DNA of 5,776 nt from Hyphomicrobiales bacterium (GTDB lineage Bacteria; Pseudomonadota; Alphaproteobacteria; Rhizobiales; Beijerinckiaceae). This document shows, piece after piece, positions 5,628 to 5,776 of this stretch. Numbering within the stretch: position 1 is the first letter of the stretch; each line of letters begins with the position of its first letter. The position numbers and the translations under genes are program-made. Location of the stretch: contig CANCAR010000175.1 in assembly GCA_947374125.1 (NCBI GenBank), positions 1-5,776 on the forward strand, in the 5' to 3' direction. Below the pieces are notes generated by a model. It ran no database searches, was not told the origin of the DNA, and saw only the letters and a list, made by a program, of their open reading frames with translations.

Positions 5628-5776
5628 TGATCTTGCCCCCGAAGAACGTCTCCCAAGGCTGAATGTGTATTATCAGTTTTGGAGGAACGAACATGACGGG
5701 AATCGTGCGGGCGCGCTACACGCTGGAGTTCAAGCAAGAGGCGGTTAGGCTGGTGCGTGGTGGTCAATCACTGACC
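5628..5776 (+). mobile_element. Left end of an IS3-family insertion sequence (partial)
   Basis: The stretch beginning TGATCTTGCCCCC at 5628 looks like an IS3-family terminal inverted repeat, which characteristically starts with TG and often has a C-rich run after TGATC/TGACC. It lies 65 bases before an IS3-type orfA start, the usual distance. The other end, orfB and any target duplication on the far side are outside the window, so the exact boundary is inferred. If 5628 is the tip, the adjacent AAG or CAAG (5624-5627) would be the target duplication. Confidence 0.65.
5693..5776 (+). CDS. IS3-family transposase OrfA, N-terminal fragment cut by window edge
   Basis: Only 28 codons are present: MTGIVRARYT followed by LEFKQEAVRLVRGGQSLT. 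The pattern R-Y-T-x-E-F-K-Q-E-A-V-R-L-V is the start of the HTH_Tnp_1 helix-turn-helix domain found at the N-terminus of IS3-family OrfA. OrfA binds the element's inverted repeats, and joins OrfB (the DDE integrase-like catalytic part) through programmed frameshifting in most family members. A strong GGAGG (5681-5685) lies seven bases before the ATG. It is transcribed away from the transporter operon. Completeness of the element cannot be judged here. Confidence 0.85.
   Translation, partial: MTGIVRARYTLEFKQEAVRLVRGGQSLT

Larger units (their letters stand above)
5356..5692. other. Intergenic control region between the operon and the IS3-family orfA
   Basis: This 337-base stretch carries no gene that I can support. 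From left to right it holds the binding-protein ribosome site (5361-5366), a proximal palindrome (5399-5412), a candidate minus-strand promoter (5439-5467), a distal palindrome (5492-5507), a plus-strand terminator-like hairpin (5553-5575), a weaker hairpin (5584-5600) and the presumed left end of an insertion element from 5628. The part from 5400 to 5520 is markedly AT-rich compared with the genes. The one long open frame across the right half (minus strand) resembles nothing I know, runs antisense to the transposase start and is treated as spurious. Confidence 0.75.

Noticed and set aside
5668..5673. TATTAT as a -10 box for the insertion element's own promoter
   Set aside because: No acceptable -35 lies 16-18 bases upstream, and a start about seven bases downstream would fall on the ribosome site itself.
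5504..5767. An 87-codon open frame on the minus strand spanning the terminator and the insertion-element end
   Set aside because: It runs antisense to the transposase start, crosses the hairpins and the element boundary, has no recognisable domain, and is most simply a chance frame.

Overview
This window holds one minus-strand operon for import of a sugar-like solute. It reads from right to left and is bordered on the right by the start of an IS3-family insertion sequence on the plus strand. In transcription order the operon is: periplasmic substrate-binding protein (5355-4345), two-domain ABC ATPase (4286-2778), RbsC-type permease (2759-1794), SorC-family sugar-responsive regulator (1784-813), and an aldo/keto reductase (816-1) that runs off the left edge. 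Intergenic gaps are 58, 18 and 9 bases, and the last pair overlaps by 4 bases (ATGA). One transcription unit with translational coupling towards the end is therefore likely.

The promoter side (5356-5627) is AT-rich and has the most interesting structure. It contains a strong Shine-Dalgarno for the binding protein and two near-identical palindromes of the form TGAAAT-WW-ATTTCA, with centres exactly 94 bp apart (about nine helical turns). A plausible sigma-70-type promoter lies between them. These are good candidates for paired operators of the SorC-family regulator encoded in the same operon. A strong plus-strand hairpin with a T-tract (5553-5575) has no visible gene upstream of it. From about 5628 the sequence looks like the left end of an IS3-family element, followed by the first 28 codons of its orfA, which is cut by the right edge.

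Two further RNA/DNA structures lie inside the operon. One is a GC-rich hairpin between the binding-protein and ATPase genes, a usual place for a structure that raises binding-protein yield relative to the membrane components. The other is a 35-bp quasi-palindrome with 11-bp perfect outer arms inside the first codons of the permease.

The likely host is a Gram-negative proteobacterium, shown by the cleavable signal peptide on the binding protein and by the gene types. An alphaproteobacterium is my guess from the RbsABC plus SorC plus oxidoreductase layout and the codon style; that is inference. The transported substrate cannot be read from this sequence. The reductase is the only enzyme present, and no kinase, isomerase or aldolase lies in the window. 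I see no clearly novel system; the paired operators and the in-gene palindrome are the items most worth checking.
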